Shown: positions 22,625 through 32,673, numbered from the stretch's first letter. The stretch: 64,000 nucleotides of DNA from Zopfochytrium polystomum (GCA_025765615.1 JAIVFJ010000011.1:372001-436000), one strand, 5' to 3'. Program-made: numbers and translations. Notes: a model not told the origin generated them from the sequence alone.

Positions 22625-24230
22625 TCATCTCCCCCTTTTAGGCCTCTTCTGCAACTTGGTGGGGTACCTGGTCTTGAACTTGAGCAGAAGGTCTTGGCAG
22701 TGAGTGAGGTTTGACTCAGGTTCCCAGGTGTTGTCAGCATCTGAGTAACCTTTCCACTTAACAAGGAACTTGAGTGTCCTTCCAAACCACTTGGCATCCA
22801 AGATTTGTTCAACCTCAAATTCCTCTTCACCTTCTACCTCAACTGGAGGAGGAGGAGGAACAACTCTGCCTGGAATGGAATTGGCCACAAACTTCTCCAA
22901 AAGGCTGACATGGAAAACTGGGTGGATCTTCATGGATGCAGGGAGATCCAGCTTGAAGGTGACTGGATTGATTTGCTCCAAGATCTTGAAAGGACCCAAC
23001 TTGAGGTTGTCTAGCTTGGGACTTGGTCTTTTGGTCTGCAAGTTCTTCCTCATGCCTGGCCAGTAAAAGTCTCTGGAAACAAGCTCATATGTCTTGTGCT
23101 CTCGTGGGTGTCCAGCTGTTGCTCCATCATGCCTTGTCTTGAGTATCTCAAGTTTTTCCTCTTCTTGGCTGATTTGAATCTTGTGAGGCTTGGGGTCCTT
23201 GGAAATAGCATGGGCCCACACACGGTCAGGAAGCAGTGAAAGGTGTGTCTTGGATTGTGGGGTGAAACCATCTCCCCCTTCAGGTGCAAGGTCTGTCCTT
23301 CTGTGCTCATCAGCAGTGGGGCTTGAATTGTTGACTGGGAACTGTGATTCTTGAATCTTTGACTGAGGGTTCTGTTCTTGGCAAAGGCTGTGAGCTGTGG
23401 AGCTTGAATCTTGAATTTGGACTGTGAACTGTGGTACTTGAATCTTTGACTGTGGGTTCTGTGAACTACAGACTTGGCCATGACTGTGAGCTCTGTGAGC
23501 TCTACTTGAATCTTGACTGTGAACTGTGAACTGTGGAACTTGAGTCTTGGCTGGGATTTGTGAACTGCAGGGTGACACTGGAGTCTTTGGTGGTTGACCT
23601 TTAATACCTGGCTGTGAACCTTGAATCAAGGTCTTGCGAGCATGAGACTTGGAGGCTTGACTTGAGTTTTGGGTGACTGTTCCAATTGGTGGAGGTTGGA
23701 CTTGACCAGTGACCCAATCAATGTCAGGGTTCTGGGCTTGCAGCCATGGTAATCCCAGGATGACAGAGAATGTGGGTGAGCCAAGATCCAATACTTCCAG
23801 GTTGACCATGGATGGTGGAAAGTCTTGGATGTGGAGGTTTAGCTTGGTTTCATGGCTGATTTCCTTGAACAGAGCATGATTGGCAAAGTGGACCTTGAGG
23901 GGTGTGGATTTCTTAATGGTGGGAATGGCACAAGACTTGGCAAGGGTGGCATCAATGATGTTGCAGGATGATCCAGAGTCGATAAGGGCCTTGGTTGTGA
24001 TGGTTGACTTGGGTGAGAGTTGAATCTTGACATCCATGGTGAGTTGGTGGGGCTTGGAATCTGAGGTGTTTGTGGTGCTGGTGGTGGTGATGAAACAGGG
24101 GCAGCTTGGAGGAGGGTCCAGGGAATTGCCCCTCAGTGAGCCTGGACCTGGGAGTTTGGGTGCTTCTTCCTTGGGCAGTCCTTGACAGCATGCTCCTTGG
24201 AGCCACAGTAAAAACACAGTCCCTGCTGGG
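22625..24230 (-). CDS. protease-chromodomain fusion ORF of a deleted Ty3 pol
   Basis: A single open frame of about 530 residues. It begins in overlap with the Gag zinc knuckle and contains an aspartic protease (ALIDSGSSCNIID, then VILGLPWL) and a Gln/Ser linker with degenerate repeats of an NPQSKIQ unit. It then jumps to the residue following RNase H (RRTDLAPEGG), the integrase zinc region (YWPGMRK), and from there directly to NLQTKRPSPK and the chromodomain (WEPESN). RT, RNase H and the integrase catalytic core are missing in two deletions that both preserve frame. The stop TGA (22627-22625) abuts the LTR. Whether the fusion is translated or functional is unknown. Confidence 0.88.
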
Positions 24231-25056
24231 CCCTCCTTGTTTTCTCCTCTTGGCTCAGAGGACCCTTAGGAAGTGTCTCAACTGCATCCACTTGCATGGG
24301 TTCAGGAACTGTAAGAGCTTGAGGAACTGGGGTAGGTCTTGATGTAGTTCCTACTTGTCTTTGCTTCAGCCTCTTGGAGTAGAGTCTGTTGTCAATCTTG
24401 ATGGCAAGGAGAATGTACTCTTCCAAGGTCTCAGGGATGTGCAGAGACTGGGAGAGCATGTCTTGGATAGACTCATGGAGACCATCATGGTACAGCTCCA
24501 TCAGAGCTGCATCATTGTATCCAGAGTCTCTGGCTAGTTGCTTGAATTGGTTGGTGTAGGCCACACAAGATTGCTTTCCTTGCTTGATATGCTTGAGCTT
24601 GGATCTTGCTGTCCAAGATGCGTAGGGGTCACCAAAGGTAGCTTCCAGCCCCTCCCAGAGCTCTTGCAGGGTGGTGGGTGTGCTTGGGAGAGATCTGTAC
24701 CATGATTGAGCTTGACCAGACAGGAGGGTGCTTGTGAAAAGAACCTTGACTTGCTCACTGGGAAATCTTGAAGGTTGGAGAAGGATGACATTCTCCACAG
24801 TGGCCATGAAGTTCCTAAGGTCTTTGGCCAGCCCAGTGAACTTGTCAGGGCTGGGAACCTTGGGCTCTCTTGCTTGGTTGGCTTGAGGCAGGGGAAGAGC
24901 TTGATGTTCTTGTTGGTGAAGTTGTTGTTGAAGCTGGTGCTGCTGGTGAAGGACTTGTTCTTGAAGTTGGTGTGTCTGTCTTGAAAGGGCTTGTAATTGG
25001 TCCATCAAGGCTTGGAAGGCAGTTGCATCAGGGAAGGTGTTGTTTGGGTCAGACAT
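24133..25056 (-). CDS. gag: Ty3 Gag
   Basis: About 307 residues. A Gln/His-rich coiled N-terminus is followed by a retrotransposon capsid domain (DKFTGLAKDLRNFM ... AQSWYRSL ... FKQLARDSGY) and a C-terminal CCHC zinc knuckle (CFYCGSKEHAVKDC). The start ATG (25056-25054) follows the 5' LTR by about 40 bases. It overlaps the downstream ORF, which lies in the -1 frame, so Gag-Pol expression probably needs frameshifting. I see no canonical slippery heptamer. A second, truncated copy of its N-terminus is at 5885-6026. Confidence 0.92.
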   Translation of the reverse strand: MSDPNNTFPDATAFQALMDQLQALSRQTHQLQEQVLHQQHQLQQQLHQQEHQALPLPQANQAREPKVPSPDKFTGLAKDLRNFMATVENVILLQPSRFPSEQVKVLFTSTLLSGQAQSWYRSLPSTPTTLQELWEGLEATFGDPYASWTARSKLKHIKQGKQSCVAYTNQFKQLARDSGYNDAALMELYHDGLHESIQDMLSQSLHIPETLEEYILLAIKIDNRLYSKRLKQRQVGTTSRPTPVPQALTVPEPMQVDAVETLPKGPLSQEEKTRRAQQGLCFYCGSKEHAVKDCPRKKHPNSQVQAH

Positions 25057-25083
25057 GATGGCAGAGAGTAGTGGGAGAGGGTG

Positions 25084-25094
25084 AAGTGAATTAT
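25084..25094 (-). promoter_or_regulatory. primer-binding site complementary to the element's own RNA 5' end
   Basis: Two bases inside the 5' LTR the minus strand reads ATAATTCACTT. This is the exact complement of AAGTGAATTAT in the LTR, located where transcription should begin given the TATA spacing. This is the Tf1/sushi self-priming layout; no host tRNA match is needed. The start site itself is inferred. Confidence 0.7.
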
Positions 25095-25096
25095 GA

Positions 25097-25449
25097 TGTC
25101 AGGAACAGGGCAGGACAGGACAAGGCAGACAAGGAACTGAGAGGAGTGATGATTGTATTGGAAACAATAATTCACTTGAGGGATGGGACAGGTCCCCCAT
25201 CCCCCTTTTATACCTTTTGAGAGTGTTCCTTGTCAAGACTCCAAGAAAGTTCCAGAAAGAGCAATTAGTAATACAATGATACCAATGATACCAATGACAA
25301 CAAGACAAGTCAGGAAAGCAAAGAAGGTTCCAGAAGGTTCCACAAGGTTCCATGAAGGAATGTTCTAGAAGGTTCCAGAAGGTTCCAGAAGGTTCCATGA
25401 AGGAATGTTCTAGAAGGTTCCAGAGGTTTCCAGAGGGTGATTCATAACA
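25097..25449 (-). repeat. 5' LTR of the minus-strand Ty3 element
   Basis: 353 bp and near-identical to the 3' LTR. TATAAAA on the minus strand is at 25212-25206, and AAGTGAATTAT at 25177-25167, 35 bases downstream. Confidence 0.95.
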
Positions 25450-26065
25450 GAAGCCCTCCGGCTCCGCTCGCCACTTCTCTGCTGTCTTGGGAAGGGCAAT
25501 CTGGTCGAACGATGCTTCGATGACCTCAACAACATCCCATACATATCGCAAAGCTGAAGGCTTGCTTGTCCCGAAGGCTGTCGCTGATTCAACAAGGGAG
25601 CCAGAGTGGCAGAGGTAGTGCATAGTGACTGCTGTCCTGGCTCGCATGTCAAAAACTGAGTTAATCGCAGGCAGCCATCCGTAGGTTCTTAGCCAGTTGT
25701 TTTCGATGCAGCTGGCAATCTGATCGAATGATCTGCAAGTGCAACGGAACGTATCAAAGTACCAGCCATTGTCAAACGAAGTGTCATTCTCAACCTCCAG
25801 CCACTGTGATATACGACTGCTCCACTTTCGCATTCTCTCTGGTGGGTGGGAGCGTCCATCGGAGACTGCTGCAACTGCTGATGCATACCCAGCGAGCGCA
25901 GTGGACAAGGACGATGAGACAACTGCTGCGAACACGGGCAAGTTCATTTGTCTGATTTAGCTCAATTAACGAAATAGAGCAAGATTAGCTCTGGCAAGGA
26001 AATAGCGGAAAATGTTTCCTCCATTAAGTTTTCAGCCAATCAAATAATTTCTTCCCTGATAAAGA

Positions 26066-26094
26066 TTTCCGCCTTTTCCACTTGAAACGGCCTC
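26066..26094 (-). repeat. right terminal inverted repeat of Harbinger
   Basis: The reverse complement begins GAGGCCGTTTCAAG. TTA follows at 26095-26097 and is also the left target duplication of the adjacent MITE. Confidence 0.9.
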
Positions 26095-26097
26095 TTA

Positions 26098-26426
26098 GGG
26101 GTCGTTTCAAGGCCGTTGCTGTTCAGCGGAAAATTTAATTCCTCCAATGAAAAAATAGGGTGTTGCCTTTTCTGTCCCCGCTCAAAAAAAGAAAAAGGAC
26201 ATGGGGGATCTCCTTTTTTGTTTTCGTCGCCGTTCCGCAGCCCAAAAAAACTAAGAAAAGATTTATCCACTGGTTACGTCAGCCCGAAACAAACAAAAGA
26301 ATATATTTTTTGCCATGGTGGTCCTTCCTCCGAATGTTCTTCCTTGAATCGCGAGGCTGGGGGTCGTCGCCGTTTGAAACGCCTTTTTCATTTTTGGGGA
26401 AAAAGGCGACGGACTTGAAGCGACCC
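26098..26426. mobile_element. Harbinger-type MITE with TTA duplications
   Basis: 329 bp, with inverted ends GGGGTCGTTTCAAGGCCGTTGC-like (about 18 of 21 matching) and direct TTA at 26095-26097 and 26427-26429. Its termini share GGTCGTTTCAAG with the neighbouring Harbinger, which may have mobilised it. No coding capacity is evident. Confidence 0.75.
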
Positions 26427-26551
26427 TTAGACATTCCAACGCAGCGTTAAACTGCAGAAGTGCGACGCGAAGAAGAAACAACTATCGAGCTGAAGAAATC
26501 GATACAAGAATCAAATAAGAATTGTCGAAGTATTTCTTAACCAGAGCTGTA

Positions 26552-27439
26552 CAGTGGGGTGAAAAATGTTTTCGTGGAAACCTCCTACTTTAAGTGCATG
26601 GGACAAACATTCAGCTAGACGAACTTCGTCAATATTCAACGAAATGTTGTGAAACTTTGTACACACAGTGCAAATCAGTGAACGAATATGCTGGGGCATT
26701 AATTAAGTTTAATTGTATCTTCCAACTCCAGAAATTGGAAGAAAATCTTCCATCAGTCTTGGGAACAAAAGCGCAGTGCTAAAGATGGCTGCAGCAGGTA
26801 AAATTTGCATAGAATTGATGGGACTTTTATTTTGTGTATTCAATGATAAAGCCAAAGATACTGTGGAAAATTGGAGGTAAGGCTCAAAGGCGTTGACTTA
26901 ATTAGGTCGAAGATACTAATTTTTTCAGCTGCGCATCGGTGTCGCATTAATATAGTCCATGGGTGGGCCAACCCTCACAAACAGCTTACAAAATGTATAC
27001 TGCATTCAATAAGAGCAAAAAGGGGCTGTAAGTACTTACAGGATAGTCATTTTGGGGAGAACTCATTCTTGGCAGGTTTCGATCCATCCATCAGGCAACA
27101 GTTCATTGCATGGTGTTTTGTTCCACAAATTTTTTTCAGATGTTTTCAACATGTTTTACAGCCTTTTGTCATTTCTCTGTAAGTTCAACCCGTCACAGCC
27201 GCACTAAAAGTGTTTTGTTCAACTCCTATCAGCAGTGTAAGTTTCTCTTCGATATTTTGGAGTTTTGCACCAAAATCAGAATTACTAAGTGACCCAGCCA
27301 TAGAATGAATACCAGCTTCATGCAGCATGTTACACTAAAAGTCCACCATGTATGTGCGAAGTTTCACATCAATTTGTGGAATGTACGGCACCGCACCGTA
27401 ATTTATGACATTTCCACGAAAACATTTGTCACCCCACTG
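26552..27439. mobile_element. non-autonomous Tc1/mariner-like element with long imperfect inverted repeats
   Basis: The ends are CAGTGGGGTGAMAAATGTTT-type inverted repeats (28 bp, one mismatch). More diverged inverted similarity continues inward (GTGAAACTT segments near 26650 and 27365). TA flanks the left end; the right end has CA, so the duplication is imperfect. No transposase ORF is present. Confidence 0.65.
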
Positions 27440-27773
27440 CACATGTTCAACCTGGCCCAACCCAGATTGCCGGTTTTGCAAGATTGATTCGATATGCTAT
27501 TCCATTGCTTTAGGTGCGGTTGAAGAGGACAACTTCACGAAAAGAATTAGAGCGAGAGCGGGTCTCCCCCACAAATAAAGGAATAGATATATATATTTCG
27601 TAGTCTCTTCTTGTGGACATGAGGTTCCCTTGAATCGGCCGAAGGTGCAGCAAAGGGAGTGGGAACGAAAGGAAAAAAAGAAAAACAAATCACCGGCATT
27701 CATCGTCATCACGCGAAGAAGGTACGAGTTGTCAGTGGATAGTAGGGTTGGCCAACAAAGAGGCTTGCGGGTT

Positions 27774-30700
27774 TCACTCAAATTGTGGTGGTGCCACCAC
27801 GTCGCGGGGAATAGCAACTGCGAACGTGAAGCTCGTTGTACCGCCACCGTTGCCAAAGCCGGCCATCGCTGTTGCAAAAGGGGAAGGATCGGAACTCGAC
27901 GACGATGATGGCTGCCCGTGGTCGGCCGCAGTTGTAATGTTCGATTCACCGCCAGTTGTCGTCTCGTCTGCTCCTCGAGTCACGGAAGAGGAATAGTCGC
28001 GCCTGTTTTTTTGGGCGCGAGAGCGATTTACCGCTCGCACGCCGCCCGCCCGTGATGACGGGGCATGGACACGATTCCCCACGCCGAATAGTGGGGAGGA
28101 AGGTTTCGAGGAAGAGGAGGTCGCAGCAGGAGTGGGGTTTGACGGCGGTGGCGTTTCGCTTTCGGAACCATTCCCCTCCTCGGAAGCCCCTTCCTCCTCC
28201 GCCACTTCGTCCGGCGCTGTCGATGATGGCAGGCGCGCGGTATCAGCAGACGGTTGGGTAGCAGTAACGTCATTTCCCTCAGCCTTTTCAGTGACTCCCT
28301 CGACCAAAGCTGGCAAGCTTGTCGTCGAGACCTCTGACTTCTTTTTGAGCTTCACTTTCGTGAACCCAAGGTCCACCTTGCCTCCTGCGCCTACGTACTG
28401 GCTATTCCCGAAGCCGCTGCCGTAAAGCAGTTCCATAACGCGAGGTCCCGCCGACGTCACCAAAATCCGCTCCTGCTTCAGGGCGCGCACGCACATTCGC
28501 GCGAGGGAATCAACGGGGCTTGGTCGCGTCCAATTTTCAAGCATGGCTTTGCAACCTCCGACAGCAATGTCTCCCGCCGTTCGTCCCTCGTTGTCAGTGA
28601 CTCGGTACGCGATTCCTGCCCTGAGAAGTTCCCCACACACAACGGTTGCCAAGTCCTCAAGAGTTGAGTCCTTTGTAGGTGCGAGCACTACATAATGGAG
28701 TGCAGTTCGGCCTTTGGCGTCACGGCCAGACCGCCAAATGTCGGGCATGTCTGCACCGGTCAGCACGGCAATCAGTCGGTCCGTCAAACCAGTGCGCATA
28801 TTCCGAGACTTGCAGACCCAATGAAGAGCGAGACGCCGGTGCGGTTCTGAGCGAACAGCAAAGTCTGCGCCAGCTTCGTTAAGAAGGTTGAACATTTTGA
28901 TGGAGCGTGCAGCATGGACTGGGTACTCTTGGCGTTCCTTTGATCCGCGTACGACTTTCGACGAAACGTTGGGGTCAGCTCCCATCGATATGAGAAACTT
29001 CGCGAGTTTGACGTTGTCGTTCGATGTAGCTTCGAACAAGGGAGTTCGACCTGTGCCGATGCTTGGGGCACTTGGGTCGGCAGAGTGAGCAATGAATAAA
29101 GAGGCAATATCGGTCCGCGATTTTTGAAGTGCGCAATCGAGCGGGCTCCGTCCCTCGTCATCGATCATGTTTATGTTGAACTGAGGATGCGAGCCAAACC
29201 GGTCCAAAATCAGTTGCACTGCTTGCGAATTTCCATGCTTCGCAGCCTCATGAAAGATCGACGAAGCAACTTCTGTAGGCACAAACTGGCTGCGAGCTTT
29301 ACGTTCGTGCTCGAGCAACGCTTCTTTCTTCTCGGGAGGCAGTGCAAATCGAACTCCGTTCCACTGTTCGATAGATAGTGTGGAGCCTTTAAAGAGGCAA
29401 CCATTTCGTTTCAAGGATTCTTCAAGCGACTCCGCTTTCGCAAAGCACAAAAAAGCAATTCTGAATATGAGTGTCATTTCTTTCACCACATTTCTGGACC
29501 ACCGACCTTTTTCGCAAGTAGACAAAAACCAGGTCACCGCTTGAGGAGAAGAACTCGAACACATCGTTTTCAGAGGCGTGGGGCGGGATGTGCCTAACGA
29601 CTAAAATATCTTTCATGTTCGGTTCAAAAGAGTCTCCCACAAGCTCATAGGTGTCTTCGAAGTCCAAAAGCGGGATCAAAAGACGAAGCTTCGCTACGCT
29701 GTTGGTTGAAATCATATCCCGAACTGCGCTGGCATTTGGAAGGCGGGCGCCGTGTTTAATCAGAACGCGAATTTGCTCCAAAGACAGCTTTTTGGCGTCG
29801 CCCAAAACTTTGGACAGCACGGCGGTGTGGCCATTAGCAGCAATATTTTCGGTCAGGAGCGCGAAAGTTTCCACACCGGGTATCGCGGCAGCCTCCAACA
29901 AGTACGGGTTATGGCTTCGCGAAGTACCATGAGATTTAGCACCGTGCTCAATGAGGAGCTGGAAAAACTTGGGATCCAAACGCTTGTGGATAGCCGCCAG
30001 TAGGGGAGTCTCTCGAGGATGAGCGATGTTCAACGTATTCACTTCCTCCGCAAATGCCGGGATGGTCAGTAAATACTCCAGGATCTCGTAATTTCCCTAG
30101 GAAAGGACAGATCAGAAGCTGGACGGACGTGCCGGATTATGTTACCGAAGTGACAGCATTCATTATGCAAGATCCAGTTCTCCCTGGAACGTCTTGCCAG
30201 GCATTGCCAACAATGGTTTCCAGGGAATTTCCCGTGCTGGTGCTTTCCAGTGAACTGATCACAGCTTTGAGTTGGATGAGGTCGTTTTCGCAACAAGCAT
30301 CCAGTAGATCTGCTCGAATTGACGAGATTGAGTCCGTTTCTTTCACGCTGGGTGCAGCGGAAACCTTCGTGGCCGTCTTTTCCTCAATAAAGGAGTCTGG
30401 CGTGGCGATCGCGTGCCCTTCCGGTGATGACTGCGCCTCGGTGGCCGCTTCGGGACGGGCATTTCCGTTGTTTGCTGCGATCGGGTTTCTTGGACGGACT
30501 GCCAAGGGCGACGGAGCCGGCGGTGGTGCTGTCAGGGGGCGATCGAAGGCAGAATGCTGCGAGCGCCAGGCGACCCAGCCGACCACGACGATAGCCAGCA
30601 CGGTAGCCACAGTCGCCACGGTCGAGGGAGAGATGCCGGTCGGTCCGCCAAGGGAAGCTGATGCAGCGGACGAGGATGCCGCTGCACCGACAGCGCCCGG

Positions 30701-30781
30701 CGACACGGCGTACACGGTCGTCATGGCGCAAGCTGCTTGGTGCAGGGCAGCCACGGCAAGAACGGAGACGACGCAGTGCAT
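27774..30781 (-). CDS. membrane-anchored ankyrin-repeat protein with an embedded RRM
   Basis: Three exons (30781-30146, 30096-29507, 29460-27774) are joined by 49- and 46-bp introns with phase-consistent borders. The N-terminus has a possible signal sequence (MHCVVSVLAVAAL) or, if translation starts at 30724, only a single helix (VATVLAIVVVGWVAW). Ankyrin-like repeats follow (TPLLAAIHKRLDPKFFQLLIEHGA). Then comes an RRM-like fold: ILVVRHIP as RNP2, FVYLRK as RNP1 region, and AESLEESLKRNGCLFKGSTLSI. More ankyrin repeats follow (GRTPLFEAT, GRTALHYVV), and a Ser/Gly-rich tail ends at TGA 27776-27774. The RRM is split by the 46-bp intron and reconstructs cleanly across it. A role at a membrane, perhaps tethering RNA or partner proteins, is inference. 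I know no named family with this order. Confidence 0.8.
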
Positions 30782-31210
30782 CCCGGCAGGAAGCAAAGCA
30801 AGCAGAAGAGAGAAGGAAGGAAAGAAGAAAGAGGGAGAAGATAGAGGGAGGGAGAGGAGCGCGCAGTGGAGGCCGTTGAATGGACTGACGATGCGCCTCC
30901 CCAGCCTATATGATCGAGGGACCACCAACAATAATGAGATTTCGTCTTGGGTTGAAGGGGTGGTCGTTTTCGCGGTCTCAGATGGTGGCTGGGCCGCAAG
31001 TCAAAGCAATAAATACTTGCGTGCGCGGACTTTGCAGGCGCGGACAAATTACCCACACCGCACTGCGACCACCTTCGCCGTGGGTGTCTGCATCAGCGTT
31101 TGCCCAACGCATCACGAAGTCCACTTCCTGCCTGGTGCAAGAAAAAAAAAAAGAAAAAAAGGGGGGGGGGGGGGGCTTCGCAAGCTCCCTTTTGGCAGAT
31201 GAGGATTTGG

Positions 31211-31747
31211 TGGATCGAGGCAGAGTATTAATATTGTGGTTACCGGTCAAAACTGAACACAAGGCCGTTTTCATATTTGCATACAAATACGTCAGATCGT
31301 TCAGGTGGCCCAGCTGGGCATCATGAGAATGATAACTGAGAGAACCCGAGTGGATGGATCGCTCAATGAACAAGGTGGCGGGCGGCTGACAGCGGCCATC
31401 AGTGTGGACCACTGACAATGATGCTCTCTCTGTGCTCAAAATCCAACAAAAAGCCCGCTAACACATGCGCGCAAACCTCACTTGACCACTGGACTAACTT
31501 ACCATTTTGGAGCTTTTTAAAATAAAAACAGAAAAAGTTTTCATCAGTGCTACTTGTTAGGTGGAACTGACTGGTTAGCAGCAAGAGGCACAAGACGGAC
31601 CTGAACCTATTGTGACTGTCAGTTATCATTCTCATGATGCCCAGCTGGGCCACCTGAACGCTCCTGACGTATTTGTATGCAAATATGAAACGGCCTTGTG
31701 TTCAGTTTTGACCAGTAACCACAATATTAATACTCTGCCTCGATCCA
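31211..31747. repeat. foldback element with 128-bp inverted arms
   Basis: The left arm 31211-31338 and right arm 31619-31747 are near-perfect inverted copies, starting TGGATCGAGGCAGAG and containing the palindrome GCCCAGCTGGGC. The 280-bp interior has no clear ORF. I find no target duplication. It could be a MITE or a recombination-generated inverted duplication. Confidence 0.8.
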
Positions 31748-32673
31748 TCCCATCCTTTCAACACCACCAGCTCCGTCTTTTGTTTGCACACAGTTTTGCC
31801 TGTGATGCAAAGGTGGCACACTAGCAAGGAATGTGCAGGGTTCACTGGTCCATGACACAGAGTAGGCCCAATGGGAGGCAAAAGCCAAAGCCAAAGGGGA
31901 CTGGGAAATTGTTATGAATCACCCTCTGGAAACCTCTGGAACCTTCTAGAACATTCCTTCATGGAACCTTCTGGAACCTTCTGAAACCTTCTGGAACCTT
32001 CTAGAACATTCCTTCATGGAATCTTGTGGAACCTTCTGGAACCTTCTTTGCTTTCCTGACTTGTCTTGTTGTCATTGGTATCATTGTATTACTAATTGCT
32101 CTTTCTGGAACTTTCTTTGAGACTTGACAAGGAAGACTCTCAAAAGGTATAAAAGGGGGATGGGGGACCTGTCCCATCCCTCAAGTGAATTATTGTTTCC
32201 AATACAATCATCACTCCTCTCAGTTCCTTGTCTGCCTTGTCCTGTCCTGCCCTGTTCCTGACAGAAATCTGGTAACAACACTGGAGGCGCAAGAGGCAGC
32301 AAGCTCCAGGAAGCGGCACAAAGTGCAATGTTGTCAAACAATCATCCACTTCTTCCTGTGTTACCTCCTCTGCTCCTATTGTGGCGTTTGCAACGCATGG
32401 TTGTAGAAGACCCACTTCTACTCTGATATTGTCACCTATCCCCCAGATACCCAGACTAATCTGCTGTCTCCTGGGCATTATTACTTCCTCCCTTTTGTTA
32501 TCGCCAATCACAGACCTGAGCATTCTTTTGTGAATGATTCTCTCCAATCCGACATAGGCAGAGAAACGTCCCAAGTGGCTATGCGTTTGAGCCGTTAGTT
32601 GAAACGGAAAGGGTCGCACCCTCGATTCTTCCCAAGTTAATCCTAGAGTGACTTCTTGCTGTTGTCCTTTCAT
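31734..32673 (-). pseudogene. unrecognised ORF interrupted by a solo LTR
   Basis: The ATG at 32673 opens about 137 residues (MKGQQQEVTLGL ...) up to the LTR. Removing the LTR and one copy of the GAAAT duplication leaves the frame open for about 60 more residues, to a TAA inside the right foldback arm. I recognise no domain. It may be remnant transposon coding sequence or a host gene broken by the insertion. Confidence 0.4.
31910..32263 (+). mobile_element. solo Ty3 LTR with perfect target duplication
   Basis: 354 bp, TGTTATG to CTGACA, flanked by GAAAT at 31905-31909 and 32264-32268. The extended U3 form carries many GAA/TTC pentamers. It was probably formed by recombination between the LTRs of a full element. 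Confidence 0.95.

Larger units (their letters stand above)
22272..25449 (-). mobile_element. Ty3/gypsy element with two LTRs and internal deletions
   Basis: 3178 bp, flanked by perfect 5-bp duplications GAAGC (22267-22271 and 25450-25454). The 353-bp LTRs are at 25097-25449 (5') and 22272-22624 (3'). Gag and a protease-chromodomain ORF lie between, but RT, RNase H and the integrase core are absent. The intact LTR pair, primer-binding site and polypurine tract mean it could still be copied if another element supplied reverse transcriptase and integrase. Confidence 0.95.
21516..25947 (-). pseudogene. Harbinger (DDE_Tnp_4) transposase split by a Ty3 insertion
   Basis: The N-terminal part, from the ATG at 25947 to about 25450, includes FRCTCRSFDQIA and the helix-turn-helix-like FGTSKPSALRYVWDV. 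The C-terminal part resumes at 22271 with GFPNTYLAIDGS (first catalytic Asp) and a 67-bp intron at 22128-22194 (ERPH joined to DFEGWYCWKGYP). ADAGY (second Asp) and TVEGTIGILKGR (Glu) follow, with the stop at 21516. The break coincides exactly with a GAAGC target duplication, and the frame would be continuous without the insert. No other lesion is evident, so the gene was probably functional until the retroelement landed. Confidence 0.9.
20306..26094. mobile_element. PIF/Harbinger DNA transposon, interrupted
   Basis: Terminal inverted repeats of 29 bp (20306-20334 and 26066-26094) match at 27 positions; the outer 20 are GAGGYCGTTTCAAGTGGAAA. Inside are the two proteins typical of the superfamily in convergent orientation: a Myb/trihelix-like protein (plus) and a DDE_Tnp_4-type transposase (minus). 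The flanks are TAA on the left and TTA on the right, so the expected 3-bp TWA duplication is imperfect. A 3178-bp Ty3 element is nested in the transposase. Confidence 0.9.
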
